From Olleya sp. Bg11-27 (GTDB lineage: Bacteria > Bacteroidota > Bacteroidia > Flavobacteriales > Flavobacteriaceae), in NCBI RefSeq assembly GCF_002831645.1, contig NZ_CP025117.1, positions 4,231,001 to 4,295,000 of the forward strand: a stretch of DNA of 64,000 nt, read 5' to 3'. Below are positions 45,383 to 56,300 of this stretch, in pieces. Position numbers and translations under genes: made by a program. The notes beneath the pieces are model-generated. The model had not been told where the DNA came from and ran no database searches. It was given only the letters and a program-made list of their open reading frames with translations. Position 1 is the stretch's first letter; every line of letters starts with the position of its first letter.

Positions 45383-45877
45383 ATGGAATTTGTACAGCAC
45401 TATTTACAAAGTGAACGCTTACTAGGGTTAAGTGCAGGAATTATTGGACTATTATCTATGGCAACTGGCGCTATATTTTACATTAGTAAACCCCAATTCA
45501 AAATATTTGCGATAACACTGCTTATATTAGGATTAATAGAAGCTAGTGTTTTTATAACTGGTTATTTTAGTGTGAATAACCAAGCTAATGTTACACGTAA
45601 GATAGAGCGCTTTCAAGAGGATACTATTACTTATTTAAAAGCTGATAAAATTGTCGTTGACAAAAACTTGAACTCCTTTTTTATGCTAAAATTAATTTAT
45701 GGAATCGTATTTATAGCTTTAGCTATTGTCCTTTCTAAACTGAATTTAAAACCGATCTATTTTGGTGTTTTCACCGCACTAATGATCCACTTAGCAGTAG
45801 CCATTGTGATTGATACTTTTGGAGAGCGTTATACTAAAGCATACAAAGCTAGCATAGAGCAGGCATTACAATTATAG
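45383..45877 (+). CDS. Four-helix membrane protein, unknown
   Basis: 164 residues with four hydrophobic segments at about 13-33, 40-60, 103-122 and 125-146, and a charged central loop (RKIERFQEDTITYLKADK). It resembles small DoxX-like or uncharacterised flavobacterial membrane proteins but has no motif that names it. Divergent from ctlX and convergent with the thioredoxin-like gene. Confidence 0.7.
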   Translation: MEFVQHYLQSERLLGLSAGIIGLLSMATGAIFYISKPQFKIFAITLLILGLIEASVFITGYFSVNNQANVTRKIERFQEDTITYLKADKIVVDKNLNSFFMLKLIYGIVFIALAIVLSKLNLKPIYFGVFTALMIHLAVAIVIDTFGERYTKAYKASIEQALQL

Positions 45878-45900
45878 GCACATTACAAAAGTGTATACAA

Positions 45901-46461
45901 TTAACCTTTTTTCCATTTAATACCACATCCCATACTTGGTTGTTGTGCTGCTAACGGTTGCGCATTATCTAAAACAGCCTCCATGGCTTTAATTAAATCT
46001 GCACCAGTCACTGGTATACCATTCCCTGGTCTAGACGTGTCTAATCGACCATGATAGGTCGCTTTTAATTGGCTATCAAAAAGATAAAAATCAGGAGTAC
46101 AAGCAGCATCATAAGCTTTAGCCACATCTTGAGTTACATCATACAAATAAGGGAAAGGATAGTTTAAATCCTTGGCTAATTGTTTCATATTATCAGGACC
46201 ATCTTGTGGGTAATTTCCCACATCATTACTACTTATCGCAATAAAGTTGATTCCTTTTTGTTGATATCTATTTGCTAACCCAACCAACATCGCATTAATA
46301 TGAATGACAAAAGGACAATGATTACATATAAACATAATTACAGTCCCTTTTTCTCCTTTTAGGGCATTTAGACTCCGTTTTTCTTGAGTTATAGTATCAA
46401 ATAATAAAAATTCAGGTGCTGTAATTCCTAAAGTGAACGGGTTTGAAGATGTTAAAGCCAT
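45901..46461 (-). CDS. Thioredoxin-like (AhpC/TSA-type) protein
   Basis: 186 residues. The active-site-like motif is FICNHCPFV near residue 45, in place of the usual CxxC of thioredoxins, followed by FIAISSNDVGNYPQD and the cis-Pro region. The C-terminus carries a further cysteine (MGCGIKWKKG). No signal peptide, so it is probably cytoplasmic. Such proteins act in thiol redox control; the partner is unknown. Confidence 0.85.
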   Translation of the reverse strand: MALTSSNPFTLGITAPEFLLFDTITQEKRSLNALKGEKGTVIMFICNHCPFVIHINAMLVGLANRYQQKGINFIAISSNDVGNYPQDGPDNMKQLAKDLNYPFPYLYDVTQDVAKAYDAACTPDFYLFDSQLKATYHGRLDTSRPGNGIPVTGADLIKAMEAVLDNAQPLAAQQPSMGCGIKWKKG

Positions 46462-46577
46462 AGATAAATGTTAAAAAGATGAATTAAAGCTAGTTATATG
46501 TTTGGATTATACCAAAAAAAGTGGTTTCTTGCCAGAACCCTAAAAGAACTTCTAAACAAACAACCTACTAATTAACA

Positions 46578-47006
46578 ATGAGATACGCTACTATTCTCCT
46601 GTTTGCACTGTGTTTAAGCACGTTAAATGCACAACAAAACGACGACAAAAATACAAATCCTATCGATTACTTACAAGTAACACGATACGGACTTAACTCC
46701 GAAGCTCTTACTATTGAAAACAATATAGATTCTGACAAAGAATTTATACAAATCAATTATAATCAAGCAAGTAGTACGAGTAAAAATTTCAAGTGTTTAC
46801 AACCTAAAAAAAACGCTGTCTTATTTTTCTATGGTATAAATCCAAGCACTAACACAAGTGACATGTACTTTAAGTTAACGGCTAACATAAAGAAAATCTA
46901 CAAGATAAAAGACAACAAACAATTGATACAGGTCATTAAAGTCTTTGAATACAATATTTTTCCTGAAAATCGTTTTATAATTACTGAAGCTTATGCTGCT
47001 CTGTAA
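46578..47006 (+). CDS. Hypothetical secreted protein
   Basis: 142 residues with signal peptide MRYATILLFALCLSTLNAQQ. The mature part is small and beta-rich, with no recognised domain. A strong hairpin follows the gene. Confidence 0.65.
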   Translation: MRYATILLFALCLSTLNAQQNDDKNTNPIDYLQVTRYGLNSEALTIENNIDSDKEFIQINYNQASSTSKNFKCLQPKKNAVLFFYGINPSTNTSDMYFKLTANIKKIYKIKDNKQLIQVIKVFEYNIFPENRFIITEAYAAL

Positions 47007-47033
47007 CGCAAATAAGTTAAAATAACTATCATA

Positions 47034-47069
47034 AAAAAAGCAGCTGATGTATTAATCAGCTGCTTTTTT
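47034..47069. terminator. Bidirectional terminator
   Basis: AAAAAAGCAGCTGAT (47034-47048) pairs perfectly with ATCAGCTGCTTTTTT (47055-47069) around a 6-base loop, between convergent genes. Confidence 0.9.
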
Positions 47070-47071
47070 AT

Positions 47072-47758
47072 TTATGGGGTAGAACTAGAGACTTGCAGTA
47101 GTTTACCATTATACAATTGTTGTCCTGTTAAAGCAAAATTGGCCATATAATCTGCCATTTGTTTTGCTGTATTCGGCGCTTCATAACCAGGAAAAGCTTC
47201 CTCTAACATTTCTGTTTGTACAGCTCCTAGTGCCAGCACATTAAATGAAGGTCCAGTGACCTTGTATTCTTCCGCTAAAAGCTCTGTAAGCGTTATTACA
47301 GCTCCTTTACTAGAACTATAAGCAGACAGTCCAGCAAACTTCATACTACCCTGTACACCACCCATTGAACTAACCGTGACAACGTGACCGTCTTTGTTCA
47401 TAAACGGAATAACTGTTCGTGTCATCTCTGCAACTCCAAAAACATTAGTACGATACACCTTTTCAAAGGCTTCCATCGTTGTCTCTGCAAAAGGTTGGTT
47501 TAATAGCGTTCCTGCATTATTAATTAAGACATCAACATGTTTCCACTCGTCTTTAATAAAAGCCGCTACTTTTTTATAATCGTCTTGATTTCCTAAATCA
47601 AAAGAAAAGGACGTTATGTTATCAAAATGAAGATTGTTTACGGGTTGTGCATTTCTAGACAAGGCTAATACATTATGTCCTTGATTAGCAAAAATATGCA
47701 CTAACTCGAAACCAATACCTCGACTAGTACCTGTTATAATTATATTTTTAGCTTTCAT
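47072..47758 (-). CDS. SDR-family oxidoreductase
   Basis: 228 residues, classical short-chain dehydrogenase. The NAD(P)-binding TGTSRGIG, NNAG (residue ~82) and the catalytic SSMGG and YSSSK residues are all present. The substrate is unknown. Its start codon abuts the stop of the M28 peptidase gene, so the two share a transcript. Confidence 0.93.
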   Translation of the reverse strand: MKAKNIIITGTSRGIGFELVHIFANQGHNVLALSRNAQPVNNLHFDNITSFSFDLGNQDDYKKVAAFIKDEWKHVDVLINNAGTLLNQPFAETTMEAFEKVYRTNVFGVAEMTRTVIPFMNKDGHVVTVSSMGGVQGSMKFAGLSAYSSSKGAVITLTELLAEEYKVTGPSFNVLALGAVQTEMLEEAFPGYEAPNTAKQMADYMANFALTGQQLYNGKLLQVSSSTP

Positions 47759-48712
47759 TTAATTTAATTTGATTTCTTGTGTTTCTGCATTTGCCATTTT
47801 CTCAATAACAGGCGCTAATGTATTTATAAGAGACGTCATAAAAGGATAATCTAACTGATCCACCTCATCATTGACATGGTGATAAAAATCAAAATTAGTT
47901 AAATCGCAAGACGACACTGTATGACTCGGCACATTAAAGGCTTCATAAAAAGCATAATTATCCGAACGTTTAAACAAGCTATACTTTGCTGCAACATCAG
48001 AAAATCCTACAAATTTTTCTCCTGCATAAGTATTCATCACTTCCGCAAGATTGGATTTATCATAACCGGTTATAAATGCTTGGTAGTCTCTATCTTTAAA
48101 TGATACACCAATCATCTCTAAATTAATCATGGTATACAAATTAAGATCTGCCTCTTTTAAACGTTTTGCTAAATGTTTGGAACCAATTAACCCTTTTTCT
48201 TCAGCGGAAAAAGTGACAAACAGCAAACTTCTTTTATTACTTTTTTTAGCACCAAAGTATTTTGCCATAGCTAAGACTCCACTTGTTCCTGCAGCATTAT
48301 CGTTTGCACCATTAGCAATACTATCATTTTCTACGGTAGTAATTTGTCCAATATGATCGTAATGTGCACCGATAACAATAAATTCGTTTTTTAAATCTGC
48401 ATCGGTACCTTCCAAATATCCCACAACATTAAAAGCGTCTAAATCCCCTACTTTAAAATCGTCACGATACGTCTCAAAATAAGGTTTGACTCCATAAGAC
48501 TTTAGTTTAGTCTCCACGAAAGTAGCCGCATCGGCAATACCTTGGCTTCCTACGTCTCTACCTTTTAAATCGTCAGAAGCTAAATAAGATACAATCGCTT
48601 TAACTTCTTGCGTGGTTACTGTATACTCTTCTGTTTTTAAAGACTCACTGACTTTAGTCTTACAAGACACTAAAACAGTAAAAACAGATACTAATAAAAT
48701 TATTTTTTTCAT
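47759..48712 (-). CDS. M28-family peptidase lipoprotein
   Basis: The start is set at the ATG at 48710-48712, giving MKKIILLVSVFTVLVSC with lipobox Cys17; 14 codons upstream are open. The zinc ligands of an M28 aminopeptidase are seen in GAHYDHIG, ANDNAAGTSG and SAEEKGLIGS. About 317 residues. An envelope exopeptidase; the SDR gene follows directly. Confidence 0.93.
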   Translation of the reverse strand: MKKIILLVSVFTVLVSCKTKVSESLKTEEYTVTTQEVKAIVSYLASDDLKGRDVGSQGIADAATFVETKLKSYGVKPYFETYRDDFKVGDLDAFNVVGYLEGTDADLKNEFIVIGAHYDHIGQITTVENDSIANGANDNAAGTSGVLAMAKYFGAKKSNKRSLLFVTFSAEEKGLIGSKHLAKRLKEADLNLYTMINLEMIGVSFKDRDYQAFITGYDKSNLAEVMNTYAGEKFVGFSDVAAKYSLFKRSDNYAFYEAFNVPSHTVSSCDLTNFDFYHHVNDEVDQLDYPFMTSLINTLAPVIEKMANAETQEIKLN

Positions 48713-48739
48713 TTGAATGGATTTGAGTTTAAAGATAAA

Positions 48740-48774
48740 AAAATCCCAAATCAATTATATTGAAATGGGATTTT
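48740..48774 (-). terminator. Terminator after pdhC
   Basis: AAAATCCCA (48740-48748) pairs with TGGGATTTT (48766-48774), with an inner TCAAT/ATTGA stem. It lies downstream of pdhC on the minus strand. Confidence 0.75.
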
Positions 48775-48806
48775 ATATGATTTTTAATTCCGCTAAAGCG
48801 AAACTA

Positions 48807-50432
48807 TTAGACTAACATAGTCACTGGATTTTCAATATATCCTTTTAATGTTTGAAGGAATTGTGATCCTGTTGCTCCATCCACAGTTCTGTGGTCACAA
48901 GCTAAGGTTAACTTCATTGTGTTACCTGCAACAACCTGACCATTTTTAACTACTGGCTTTGCTACAATAGCACCAACAGATAATATAGCCGAGTTAGGTT
49001 GATTTATAATAGATGTAAAGCTTTCGATACCAAACATTCCTAAGTTAGAAATAGTAAAAGTACTACCTTCCATCTCGTCTAAAGATAATTTTTTCTTTCT
49101 AGCACGTCCTGCAAAATCTCTGACTGCTGCACCAATTTGAGGTAAAGACTGCTCATTAGCAAATTTTACAACTGGTACTAGTAATCCATCTTCTACAGCT
49201 ACTGCTACACCAACATGTACATGGTTATTTAATCTCATTTTATCATCAAACCACTGTGAGTTAACTTGCGGATGTTGACGTAATGCTAAAGCACAAGCTT
49301 TAACAATCATATCGTTAAATGAAATTTTAGTATCTGGAATAGAGTTATACTGCGCTCTAAATGCCATAGCATTATCCATATCAAACTCCACATTTAAGTA
49401 GTAATGAGGTGCTGTAAACTTAGACTTAGCTAAGTTTTTAGCAATTGCTTTACGCATTTGCGAGTTAGGTTTCTCATCAAAATCTTCTTGTCCTGAAGCT
49501 ACAAATTTAGCCACTGGCGCAGAAGATTGTGCTACTGCTGCAGCTGGAGTAAAGTTTTCAATATCGCGTTTTACAATACGTCCGTTTTCTCCCGATCCCT
49601 TAACCTGAGCTAAATCAATTCCTTTTTCTTCAGCCATTTTTTTAGCTAAAGGCGATACAAATATACGTCCTGTTGCTGCATTTGTATTTTGTACTGGAGG
49701 TGCTGAAACTGTTTTAGTCTCTTGCTTTGGTGTTTCCGTTTTAACTGCTGTTGTTTTTGGAGCCTCTTCTGTTTTAGCAGAATCATTTCCTGAAGCTTTA
49801 AAGCTTTTGGCAATACCTGAAACCTCTGTTCCTGCAGGGCCAATAATAGCTAATAAAGCATCAACCTTAGCAGAATCACCTTCTCCTAATCCAATATATA
49901 ATAACGTACCAGACTGGAACGATTCAAATTCCATAGTCGCTTTATCTGTTTCGATTTCAGCTAAAATATCGCCTTCCTCTACTACATCTCCTACTTTTTT
50001 CAACCAAGTAGCAACGGTACCTTCTTCCATGGTATCACTTAACCTTGGCATAGTAACAACGACTACACCTTCTGGAAGTGTTTCAGACCCTGAAGTTGCT
50101 TCATCAGTATTTGACGCCTCTTCTTCTTTCTCTTCAACAGCAGCTTCCGCTTGTTTATCCTCAGCACCACTTAATAATGCAGAAACATCTTCACCTTCTT
50201 CACCAATTATAGCTAAAAGTTGATCGACTTTAGTTGTTTCTCCTTCTTGAACGCCGATATATAATAAAGTACCTTCGTAAAAAGATTCAAACTCCATTGT
50301 TGCTTTATCAGTTTCGATTTCTGCAAGAATATCGCCTTCTTCAATTTTATCTCCTACTTTTTTTAACCAAGCAGCGACAGTCCCTTCTTCCATGGTGTCA
50401 CTTAAACGTGGCATATTTATAATTTCTGCCAT
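48807..50432 (-). CDS. pdhC: Pyruvate dehydrogenase E2, dihydrolipoamide acetyltransferase
   Basis: 541 residues with two lipoyl domains (ETDKATMEFES, lipoyl lysines at about 43 and 164), Ala/Glu-rich linkers, a peripheral subunit-binding domain (SPLAKKMAEEKGIDLAQVKG) and the catalytic domain with CDHRTVDGATG. It moves acetyl groups from E1 to CoA. It follows pdhA after 3 bp; E1-beta and E3 are not in the window. Confidence 0.96.
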   Translation of the reverse strand: MAEIINMPRLSDTMEEGTVAAWLKKVGDKIEEGDILAEIETDKATMEFESFYEGTLLYIGVQEGETTKVDQLLAIIGEEGEDVSALLSGAEDKQAEAAVEEKEEEASNTDEATSGSETLPEGVVVVTMPRLSDTMEEGTVATWLKKVGDVVEEGDILAEIETDKATMEFESFQSGTLLYIGLGEGDSAKVDALLAIIGPAGTEVSGIAKSFKASGNDSAKTEEAPKTTAVKTETPKQETKTVSAPPVQNTNAATGRIFVSPLAKKMAEEKGIDLAQVKGSGENGRIVKRDIENFTPAAAVAQSSAPVAKFVASGQEDFDEKPNSQMRKAIAKNLAKSKFTAPHYYLNVEFDMDNAMAFRAQYNSIPDTKISFNDMIVKACALALRQHPQVNSQWFDDKMRLNNHVHVGVAVAVEDGLLVPVVKFANEQSLPQIGAAVRDFAGRARKKKLSLDEMEGSTFTISNLGMFGIESFTSIINQPNSAILSVGAIVAKPVVKNGQVVAGNTMKLTLACDHRTVDGATGSQFLQTLKGYIENPVTMLV

Positions 50433-50435
50433 AGC

Positions 50436-51437
50436 TTATTTTATTTTGTGGTCTATAAATGGATAATCTTCTTGATCGTAAACAACATCGTACATCACAT
50501 TTTTATCTGGATATGGCGATTCGTCTGCAAATTTCTCACACTCAGCAACTAACTCTTTCACACGCTTGTCGATAACTTTAAGATCATCTTCTGTTGCGTA
50601 CTCTTCTGCAAGAATAATATCTTTTACTTGCGTAATAGGATCTAGTTTTTTGTATTCTTTAACTTCGTCTTTTGTTCTATAATGTTGTGCATCAGACATT
50701 GAATGTCCTCTGTAACGGTATGTTTTAACTTCTAAAAACGTTGGTCCATCACCACGACGTGCACGTTGAATTGCCTCATCAAATGCTTCAGCAACTTTAA
50801 TTGGATTCATCCCATCGACAGGTCCACAAGGCATTTCATAACCTAAACCTAGTTTCCAGATATCCGTATGGTTTGCTGTACGTGCTACAGACGTCCCCAT
50901 GGCGTATCCATTGTTCTCGCAAACAAAAACAACTGGTAACTTCCAAAGCATCGCTAAGTTAAACGTCTCATGTAAAGACCCTTGACGTGCTGCTCCATCA
51001 CCGAAACAACAGATAGTAACACCATCTACACCATGAAACTTATCTCCAAAAGCAATACCTGCTCCTAAAGGGATTTGACCTCCAACGATACCATGCCCTC
51101 CATAAAAACGGTGCTCTTTAGAAAATATATGCATAGAACCACCTAAACCTTGAGAGGTTCCTGTCGCTTTTCCAAATAATTCTGCCATAACACGTTTTGG
51201 ATCGACACCCATACCAATTGGCTGTACGTGATTACGATATGCGGTAATCATTTTATCCTTTGTTAAGTCCATTGCATGTAAAGCTCCTGCTAATACAGCT
51301 TCTTGACCATTATACAAATGAAGAAAACCTCTAACTTTTTGTTGAATGTAGACAGCTGCAAGCTTATCTTCAAACTTCCTCCAAAATAGCATGTCTTCAT
51401 ACCATTTTATATACGTTTCTTTTGTTACTTTTTGCAT
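50436..51437 (-). CDS. pdhA: Pyruvate dehydrogenase E1 component, alpha subunit
   Basis: 333 residues. It carries the thiamine diphosphate site GDGAARQGSLHET and CENNGYAMGT, and the phosphorylation-loop type YRYRGHSMSD. It forms the heterotetrameric E1 with a beta subunit encoded elsewhere. The gene directly precedes pdhC and lies downstream of cdd. Confidence 0.97.
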   Translation of the reverse strand: MQKVTKETYIKWYEDMLFWRKFEDKLAAVYIQQKVRGFLHLYNGQEAVLAGALHAMDLTKDKMITAYRNHVQPIGMGVDPKRVMAELFGKATGTSQGLGGSMHIFSKEHRFYGGHGIVGGQIPLGAGIAFGDKFHGVDGVTICCFGDGAARQGSLHETFNLAMLWKLPVVFVCENNGYAMGTSVARTANHTDIWKLGLGYEMPCGPVDGMNPIKVAEAFDEAIQRARRGDGPTFLEVKTYRYRGHSMSDAQHYRTKDEVKEYKKLDPITQVKDIILAEEYATEDDLKVIDKRVKELVAECEKFADESPYPDKNVMYDVVYDQEDYPFIDHKIK

Positions 51438-51537
51438 TGGTGATGTTTGGTTTTTTTTTAATCTAATAACAAAAGTAACACTTTAGTTATTAACGAAAAA
51501 ACTGAAAATAGTTATTTTTATTACGAAAACGATATAG

Positions 51538-52020
51538 TTACAGTGCTGATTTGTCAAAAAGTAATGGAAGTAAGTTTCCTAACGAATTTGAGCGCACGAC
51601 TTTACCTGTTTCTCCCATAAAATACAATTCTATTGGAGTGTCTTGTTTGACTTCGTATTCTGCAATAGCTTGACGACATGCTCCACAAGGTGGTATTGGC
51701 GTTAAAGTTGGATGCAATTGCGATCCCGCAATTATAGCCATTTTTACAAATTTTGCTTTTGGGAATTTTGCACCAGCATAATAAATAGCGGTACGTTCTG
51801 CACATAACCCTGATGGGTACGATGCATTTTCTTGATTACTACCAGTAATTACTTCTCCGTTATCTAATAACAACGCAGCGCCTACACTAAATTTGGAATA
51901 CGGCGCATAAGCCTTCTGTCTTGCTTCTGATGCTTGACTCATTAAAGCCTGAAGCGCTTCGGGCAATTCTTTTATATTGTCAAAGACTTGTAATGTGGTT
52001 TCTATTTTTACTTCCTTCAT
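51538..52020 (-). CDS. cdd: Cytidine deaminase
   Basis: 160 residues. The zinc and catalytic motifs CAERTA and PCGACRQ are present, as is YSKFSVGAAL near the N-terminus. It deaminates cytidine and deoxycytidine to uridine forms in pyrimidine salvage. It lies between porV and pdhA, an arrangement recalled from other flavobacteria. Confidence 0.96.
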   Translation of the reverse strand: MKEVKIETTLQVFDNIKELPEALQALMSQASEARQKAYAPYSKFSVGAALLLDNGEVITGSNQENASYPSGLCAERTAIYYAGAKFPKAKFVKMAIIAGSQLHPTLTPIPPCGACRQAIAEYEVKQDTPIELYFMGETGKVVRSNSLGNLLPLLFDKSAL

Positions 52021-52049
52021 AAATTAAATATACGTAACTATTTTAGACA

Positions 52050-52081
52050 AAAAAACTATTGCTTTCACAATAGTCTTTTTT
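52050..52081 (-). terminator. Terminator after porV
   Basis: ACTATTG (52055-52061) and CAATAGT (52068-52074) form a stem with A- and T-runs around it, between porV and cdd. Confidence 0.7.
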
Positions 52082-52102
52082 TTGATATTTAGTAATTCTA
52101 TT

Positions 52103-53302
52103 TTAATATTCTGTATAAGTTCCTGCTCCTAAATTAAAAGTTAAAGAAAAACGCAATGTACTTTCTAATGGGCTCTGTACTTGTGATGCAGAGAATAAAT
52201 AAGATAAATCTACATTTATAACATTGTATTTAAACCCAGCACCTAAAGCAAAAAACTTACGTGCTCCTTTTGTCTCGTGCTCATTAAAGTATCCTGCTCT
52301 AAAAGCAAAAGACTCCTGATAAGTATACTCGGCACCTAAAGCATAAGTAAATTCTTGTATCTCTTCTTTAAACCCACCCGGAGCATCTCCAAAAGATTGG
52401 AATACACCTGATAAAAATGGTACATCTGGATCTTGTCCTGACACAATATATGTTGGCTCATCAGCATCCTGAACACCATCCTCATCTGTATCATCAAAAC
52501 CTAAAAGTGGTGGTGTTGGTACTAATAATTTAGAAAACTCAGCAGTAACCCCTACTGTATTGTATTGGTCTAATATAAAGTCAAAACCTAAACCTAATCT
52601 AAGGTTCGTTGGTTGAAAATTTTCTTGACCTTCTTCGTCATACTTAAATTTAGGACCTAAGTTTTGAATGGCGAATCCACCTCTCCAACGACCATTAAAA
52701 TCGTTATAAGCTTCTTCTTCTCCTTGATAATACCCTGTAATATCTGCACCAAAACTACTGGCAGCTGTAGCATCTGTATCACCTGTTTGTAATTTTAAAT
52801 CAGATCTTAAATATCTTAATCCAACAGCCATACCAAATTGATCACTAAATCTTAAAGCATAAGAGACATCTAGTGTAAATTCATTTGGCTTTTGAATTAC
52901 TGGTGTAGAAAACTCATCTTGAACAAATTCAATTTCTCCTAAAGAAAAATATCTGAATCCAACTCCAAAAGCACTATTCTCGTCTATTCTATTAAAATAT
53001 GAAACCGACGCTAATCCTATATCGTTAACCAACTTACTTAAGTACGGCGTATAACTAAGTGTTATTCCTGACTTATTAGTATTAAACACATTTTTTGAAG
53101 CATTCCAAAACTGAGAATATCCATCTGGAGATGTTGCGACACCCATATCTCCTAAACCAGCAGCTCTAGCATCTGGAGCTATTAAAGCAAAAGGGATACC
53201 TGTAGTAATTACACGTGAATCATTAGGGTTTGTAATTGTCGTTTGCGATAGTCCTTTAAGCGATAAAAAGAAAGCTACAGCTATTAAAATTTTATTTTTC
53301 AT
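52103..53302 (-). CDS. porV: T9SS outer-membrane channel protein PorV
   Basis: 399 residues with signal peptide MKNKILIAVAFFLSLKGLSQ and an outer-membrane barrel. PorV (LptO) shuttles cargo from the translocon to the attachment complex with PorU. The N-terminal GIPFALIAPDARAAGLGD and QFWNASK blocks are diagnostic. It lies directly downstream of porU, 33 bp apart. Confidence 0.96.
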   Translation of the reverse strand: MKNKILIAVAFFLSLKGLSQTTITNPNDSRVITTGIPFALIAPDARAAGLGDMGVATSPDGYSQFWNASKNVFNTNKSGITLSYTPYLSKLVNDIGLASVSYFNRIDENSAFGVGFRYFSLGEIEFVQDEFSTPVIQKPNEFTLDVSYALRFSDQFGMAVGLRYLRSDLKLQTGDTDATAASSFGADITGYYQGEEEAYNDFNGRWRGGFAIQNLGPKFKYDEEGQENFQPTNLRLGLGFDFILDQYNTVGVTAEFSKLLVPTPPLLGFDDTDEDGVQDADEPTYIVSGQDPDVPFLSGVFQSFGDAPGGFKEEIQEFTYALGAEYTYQESFAFRAGYFNEHETKGARKFFALGAGFKYNVINVDLSYLFSASQVQSPLESTLRFSLTFNLGAGTYTEY

Positions 53303-53335
53303 GCATCAATTTTAGTTAACAAATATAATTTTTTA

Positions 53336-56300
53336 TTAGAGGATTACAAGTTTCTCTATTTTTTCTACTGATTTATTAGTGCTTTGTGAATGTACTTTTA
53401 ATTTGTAAATATACGTTCCTTTTCCTATTTTTTCTCCAAAATCATCACGACCATCCCATACAATATCTCTAGAAGTCGATTTTATAGATTTCCCACCAGC
53501 CAAAGCTGTTTGTCCATTTAGCGTTCTAACCAATTTTCCTGAAACCGTAAATATCTGAACAGAAATATCTAAGACCTCAGAACTATTATGACTAAACCAA
53601 AACTCCGTATAATTAACAAACGGATTAGGATAGTTTAGTACGTTATTAATAACTAAACTTTCATTTTCATTAAAAACAATAAATTGTATTTCGGCTGTAG
53701 CCGAATTATTATAAACATCCCAAGCTTTTAATGTCAGAGTGTGTAACCCTGGTTCTAAATTTCTAAAAGGGAAACTCAATGCTCCTTTTGTATAATCGTC
53801 TACCTCTGTCAGGTAATAATCATTAAGCACGTATGGATTAACTTCGTCTCCATCTAATAAAGCGACAATATCGTGTCCAATACCACTTGCTGTGTTAATA
53901 CCGTTTTCATCCTCAAAATTTGCTAATAACAAAGGGGACTCATTAGTTATACCTCCCGAAACAAATGCTTCGTCATTCATATACAACTGAATTGTTGGCC
54001 CAATATTGTCTTCGGCTGCATTAGGATTTATTCCTCCAATTTTTAAAACCTCTATACTTGCACCTGTCTTATCCTCCAGAGCGTTTTCTTGTGTTGCATA
54101 AAAACTAATTTTCCCTGTTCCTACCGGAATACCAATATCTTTAGGAACAATAAAATCAAACTCGAATTGACCATTCGTAACTGTTGCTTGTCCTCTAAAA
54201 ACGATAGCTCCTAAAGTCGTATAATTAAGTTTTATTAATCCACCAGAATTTGTTGTATTGTCATTCGCCAAAGTTTCTCGTGCAATCTCTTTATCATAAA
54301 TAGTCGTTGTCACAATACCATTATAACCATTAAGCACATTCCCATTAACATCCGTAATTTCTCCTGCTAGCTTCGCATACCCTAAAGCTTGAAGCACATC
54401 AGTCTCTTGAGTAATAGGCACATCATTTATCGTAGTTAATCTAATATTTGGTTCAGGAAAAGCCAACGTAAGTGCTGGATCCCCAATATAAAATGCTAAA
54501 CTTTTTTGAGCATCAGAAAAACTTGGATCATTTTTAGCCAATCGTAACGCCTCTGCAATCGTCGGATACTCATAATCAGAATACGTATCATTAATACTAT
54601 AAGAGAACAAATACTCTTTTAATATTTTATTAAAATCTTTTCCAACCTCTACAAAAATCTGCCTTGTCGTTGTTATTAGAGCAATAGAACCAGCGTCTTT
54701 ATTCCAATAAATCAATTCTCCTGCAGTCTCTCTAAGTGGGTTATCAAACCTAGTAAACTCACAAGTTACGGTAACAAATAAATTTAATTTACATACGTTA
54801 TTCAAGGCTGCTGCATCATCCTTTTGAAAAATACGTTCGTGAGCCAATCCGTCCTCTCCTCCATGACCAAAATAATTAACCATTAAAGCACCTTTTTCAA
54901 TCGCATTAGTCAACGCTTCTGTCACTCCTGGATAACGATCACCTCCCGCTGATGCTTGCTGTTCATATGCATCTGAATGAATCTTAGTCACATTTACAAA
55001 AGGTTTAAACAAAGTCACTTCATCAGCAATTTCATCTGTTGTTTGCTGTAGTGTTGCTTCCCAAGCTTCATCCACATCATCAGACACAACAATAAAATTA
55101 TTTCTCCAACTTCCTAAAGCGCCTTTTGAATAGTAAACTTCAATCTTATCTACCATTTGTTTAGCGCGCTGCGGAGAGTCTGCGATAATCCTACCCACTG
55201 CAATATCTAATTTATTAGCATTATTAAATTGATCCAAAACTCCTTCATCTAAATCTACGTATGCATAATAATCATCTGAAATAAAAGAACTGGATAAATT
55301 AAAACTACTATACGCATTCCAAGTTGGAAAGTTATAAGTATTAGAAGAGATACGTCCTTTATAATCAAAAGAGGAATCACCAAAAATACACAAATATTTT
55401 ACTCTATTTTCCGGAGCGCTAGCGTTATCATACACGTATTTAACAAAATTCCGAATTCCTGTGATGTCTGGGTTTCCTGAAGAAAACTCGGTATAAATAT
55501 CATCGACAACGACCACTTTAACATTTAAGTTTTTCTTATCTCTGTTAATTTGAGCAAGACGTTGGGCTTGTGCTAAATGGGACTGGGTTGTTAACATCAA
55601 ATAGTCGATATCCTGAAAACCACCTTGGTTATTTAAAAAAATAGTTCCTTTTAAGTTTTGATTATTTACAGTGCTATTCTGAGCTAAAACAGGTTCTAAA
55701 TAATGTTGAGAACTTACTGTAATAAACGTTTTTAAATCCCCCATGGATGCATTAAAACTTAAAGTGTTGTTCGCATCAATATTTGTAATACTACTGACAT
55801 CGTACAAATCACTAACATCCCACACCTCCTGTACTTGTGACGCATTAGACAATACATAATTAGCGATACCACTCCCTGAAGTAGCTTCGTTATTTCTAAA
55901 ATGAAATTGACTTCCGTTAAACGCAAGCGCTCTTGTAGCCTCAACTGAGATATAATCTAAATAAGCTTCTGCACTAGGATTACCTTGGTTGTCATAATCC
56001 AACGTCACACTAATATTATCGTCAACAACATTAGTTGTCTGATCAAAAGTACCTCCGGTGACATACACACCATTTGTTGTATTAGTTGCTGATAACGATA
56101 CTGAACCTAAAGCATTACTATTAACACTAACTAAAAAGCGACTGGCACTTGAAGATGTTGTTGCCGTAACCGCTTTAATCTTGACAGACTCTGAAGTGAC
56201 CAAATTAGGGAATTCAAAATCAAAAGATTGTGAGTTTTCTACACCAAATTGCTCGCCAAACCAACGCCTTCCAACAAAAATAATATTGCTTGCATCAATC